A stretch of 8,042 nucleotides of DNA from an uncultured Zoogloea sp. (GTDB lineage: Bacteria > Pseudomonadota > Gammaproteobacteria > Burkholderiales > Rhodocyclaceae): assembly GCA_937967645.1 (NCBI GenBank), contig CALBTT010000077.1, positions 1-8,042 of the forward strand. The letters are read 5' to 3'. Of the stretch, positions 5,853 through 8,042 are shown one piece after another. The translations under genes and the position numbers were made by a program. Below the pieces are notes generated by a model. It did not search any database and had not been told where the DNA came from. It saw nothing but the letters and a program-made list of their open reading frames with translations. Every line of letters starts with the position of its first letter. Position 1 is the stretch's first letter.

Positions 5853-8042
5853 TCAAACTGGTTCGGCCGCGTGTGAGGCACCCGCCCGAGGCCGGTATTC
5901 TTCCGCATACCGGGCTTTCAGTGTCTTGAGGACATCCTGATCCGGCTCGGGCAGGTAGAACTTGCCCACATGGCCGTTCACCTGCAAGCGCCGCATCAAC
6001 TCCGGCAACTGCTCGCGGGAGATGTCCACGCTCATGTAGGTCTTGCTCCCACTGAGCTTGAGCTTCATGCTGCCCGGCAGCGTCTTTTCGCCAATGTCGA
6101 AGATCGCACCATCGGTCATCAGCTTCCCGGCGCGCACCTTGGTGCCCGGAATGCTCAGGCGGAAGTCCCGGCCGCCATTGAGCACTTCCAGCATGACGCC
6201 CTCCCCCTTCTTCATGTCCTTCACGCCCGAGTCGAAGATGCGCACGCCGCCGTACATCGTGCGCGAGCGGTGATCCTTGTGGTCAGGCCGCAGGAACTCG
6301 TCGATGTAGGCCGCCGCGTCCTTCGCGTCCATGCCGATGGGCAGGCTCTTCACGCTCTCCGGCGTGATCCGATCCTTGAGCAGCACCGCCCGCTGCCGGT
6401 TGCCGTCAGCGTCGGTGAACAGGATCGGTGCGCCGAGCTTCTGCTGGTTCGCCAGTTCGCAGGCCCGGAAGATGTTGCCTTGCAACAGGTGAGCGCGACG
6501 CTTCACCTTGCCGTCCGGGGCCTCGTCGAAGGCCCGCAGGCTCTGCTCGACCTGCGAGCGCACGTAGGCGAAGCGCTCCATCTTGTCGAGGTCGATGGCG
6601 CGATAGGAGTTCGCGGCCAGCGTCTGCCCCTGATTGAACAGGGTCGCCAGCGACAAGTCCTTCGGCTTGTCCTCGCCGGGGAACACCACGCGCATCGTGT
6701 ACTTGGACAGCAGGAACACGTCCTCACGGTTGCTGGGGAAGTCCACAGCCGTGACCACGCCCTTGATCTCGCCCTTGAACAGATCGTTGTGCGTGATCTG
6801 GGCACCCGGCTTGAAGTAGCCGAGGTTCTGCATGAGGAAGTCCTGCTTCTCCTTCGCCTTCTGCACCGCAGGCAGTTCGTTGCTCGCAAGAATCTGGGCC
6901 ACGCTCATCTCCGACTCGCGCAGCTTCGTCGGCAACTGGTTGCGCAGCGCGCCCTCGGACATCTTGCGCAGCACGTCGAGGAACGGCTGCACCGAGCCGT
7001 CCTCACCCAGCGGCGCGTTGGCCCGGTATAGCTCATTGCCCGAGCGAATCATGCCCAGCAGCTTCTCCGAGCGGATCGGGAACACGTCGCGCTCGAACTC
7101 CACCGTCACGATCTTGATGGCCTCATCGAAGGTGCTGCCGGTCGGCTTCAACACACCGCTTTGCAGTTCCTCTTCCTTGACCACTGACGCGCCCCACTCG
7201 TAGACATCGACCTTGAACGGGTTGATGCCCTGCTGCTCCAACTCTTCGAGCTTGTCGCTGAATCGACGGGTTAGCGTGTCGAGGATTTCCTGCTGCTTGT
7301 CCACGCTGCACATCATCAGGCGGCCCAGCAGCTTGTTGATGTAAGGGCAGTCCTGCGAGAAGCGGGACAAGTCCTCGTCATCGTCCTTGGGCAAGGCGAT
7401 GTCGAGGTAGTCAGCCACATCCGGGTTGTCGAACAGCCACTGCAAGGCCACCGAGTCGCCCACGTCGTTGAGCAGGTCGTGATCCTCGCCGGACGTGTTG
7501 GCGTTCTCGCGGTTCGATGTGGTGTTCGCCGACAGCTTGCGCAGCTTGGCGTTGTGCATCATCGTCAGGCGCAGTTCCGCAGGCAGGCCCGAGTCGAGGC
7601 CGGTGATGACCGGCTCGATGACCTGATCCTTGCGGTTCACGCGGCCCAGCCATTGCAGGAACTCGGCAATGTTGGAAGCCTTTTGCAGCACGATGAAGTC
7701 GCGCTGCCGCGTGTCCGAATCCTCGAAGCGATCCGTTGCGTGCAGCGAGATGCCGGTGCTCCCAGAGCGCGTGATGATGATGGCGTCGTACTTGCCATTC
7801 TGGAACCCGGCCACGCTCGCGACCGCATCCGCCTTCGGGTGGAAGCTGGCCGCCCAGCGGTCGCCCTCCATCGCCAGAGACGCGGTGCGCCCGGACACTT
7901 CCGTGACCGGGAAGCTGCGCTTGCCCAGTTCCTGCCGCACCACGTCCAGCGGCGTCAGCGGGAGGTCGGGGAACTCGCGGATGATCTCGCGCAGCCGCTC
8001 TTCGGCCTCCAAGTATTCCTCGCTGGTCGGGCGCTCCGTGCG
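5853..8042 (-). CDS. Strawberry-notch-type helicase, C-terminal part (N-terminus outside window)
   Basis: The frame is open to the right edge with no upstream stop; the visible 729 residues start RTERPTSEEYL. A TTG at 8012 is simply an internal Leu codon. Near the edge lies the second helicase lobe as in strawberry-notch proteins: LPLTPLDVVRQEL with a following SGRT segment, YDAIIITRSGSTGISLHA (residues about 85-102), then FIVLQKASNIAEFLQWLGRVNRKDQ, whose Q-x2-GR-x2-R is helicase motif VI (130-137). Motifs I and II (Walker A and DExH) should lie in the missing N-terminal part. The remaining ~580 residues are a long accessory region ending in a probably beta-rich domain (about 620-710). Bacterial members are known on plasmids, integrative elements and phages, often fused to or next to DNA methyltransferases; phage P1 DarB, an antirestriction protein, combines both. 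A role in DNA processing or antirestriction during transfer is therefore plausible but inferred. Stop TGA at 5855-5853. Confidence 0.85.
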   Translation of the reverse strand, partial: RTERPTSEEYLEAEERLREIIREFPDLPLTPLDVVRQELGKRSFPVTEVSGRTASLAMEGDRWAASFHPKADAVASVAGFQNGKYDAIIITRSGSTGISLHATDRFEDSDTRQRDFIVLQKASNIAEFLQWLGRVNRKDQVIEPVITGLDSGLPAELRLTMMHNAKLRKLSANTTSNRENANTSGEDHDLLNDVGDSVALQWLFDNPDVADYLDIALPKDDDEDLSRFSQDCPYINKLLGRLMMCSVDKQQEILDTLTRRFSDKLEELEQQGINPFKVDVYEWGASVVKEEELQSGVLKPTGSTFDEAIKIVTVEFERDVFPIRSEKLLGMIRSGNELYRANAPLGEDGSVQPFLDVLRKMSEGALRNQLPTKLRESEMSVAQILASNELPAVQKAKEKQDFLMQNLGYFKPGAQITHNDLFKGEIKGVVTAVDFPSNREDVFLLSKYTMRVVFPGEDKPKDLSLATLFNQGQTLAANSYRAIDLDKMERFAYVRSQVEQSLRAFDEAPDGKVKRRAHLLQGNIFRACELANQQKLGAPILFTDADGNRQRAVLLKDRITPESVKSLPIGMDAKDAAAYIDEFLRPDHKDHRSRTMYGGVRIFDSGVKDMKKGEGVMLEVLNGGRDFRLSIPGTKVRAGKLMTDGAIFDIGEKTLPGSMKLKLSGSKTYMSVDISREQLPELMRRLQVNGHVGKFYLPEPDQDVLKTLKARYAEEYRPRAGASHAAEPV

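Noticed and set aside
5815..5855. Rho-independent terminator after the helicase (T7 tract at 5816-5822)
   Set aside because: The T tract is followed by GGG and I could find no stable GC stem directly ahead of it on the minus strand.
5970..7031. Long plus-strand frame (353 codons) opposite the helicase
   Set aside because: It is Arg/His/Leu/Val-rich antisense sequence without any domain; the minus strand encodes a recognisable helicase.
1..8042. tRNA, rRNA, CRISPR array, insertion sequence or att site
   Set aside because: Nearly all bases are covered by coding sequence on the minus strand. I saw no spaced direct repeats, transposase motifs, terminal inverted repeats or tRNA-like cloverleaf.

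Overview
The window looks like an internal piece of a mobile, probably conjugative, element from a GC-rich Gram-negative bacterium, most likely a proteobacterium. The evidence is roughly 60% GC, a run of tightly packed genes on one strand, five consecutive proteins with signal peptides, a periplasmic-type M23 peptidase, and a strawberry-notch helicase of the kind found on plasmids, integrative elements and phages. Host genus, element type (ICE or plasmid) and insertion site cannot be read from this piece. All supported genes are on the minus strand, so transcription runs from high to low coordinates.

Region by region, in transcription order: (1) 8042-5853, the C-terminal ~729 residues of a strawberry-notch (SBNO-type) helicase, cut by the right edge. 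(2) A 76-bp gap (5777-5852) with a candidate promoter. (3) 5776-5249, a 175-residue soluble helical protein resembling the Dot/Icm chaperone IcmW. (4) 5256-4147, a 369-residue exported coiled-coil protein, overlapping the previous gene by 8 bp. (5) 4136-3366, 3363-2218 and 2198-1038, three consecutive exported proteins of 256, 381 and 386 residues that are recognisably paralogous. (6) 1026-48, an exported M23 (LytM-type) metallopeptidase whose C-terminal extension shares a sequence module with the two longer paralogs. (7) 47-1, not biological: the Illumina Read 2 adapter, preceded by what looks like an i7 index and the end of P7. The peptidase gene is therefore cut at base 48 and its apparent C-terminus is an artefact.

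Genes 5776-48 are separated by 19 bp or less or overlap, most have clear Shine-Dalgarno sequences, and they very probably form one operon. My working model is an envelope and mating-pair module of an I-type (Dot/Icm-like) type IV secretion system. The IcmW-like protein would act in the cytosol as an adaptor, the secreted paralogs would assemble in the periplasm or at the surface, and the M23 enzyme would open peptidoglycan and dock to the assembly through the shared module. No T4SS ATPase, coupling protein, relaxase or core-channel protein lies in the window, so the system type rests on one remote resemblance plus context.

The strongest new observations are the triple tandem paralog family with an invariant TKQ / three-cysteine pattern, and the reuse of its C-terminal W-x9-R-[GA]-L-x-V-[ED] module in the neighbouring peptidase.
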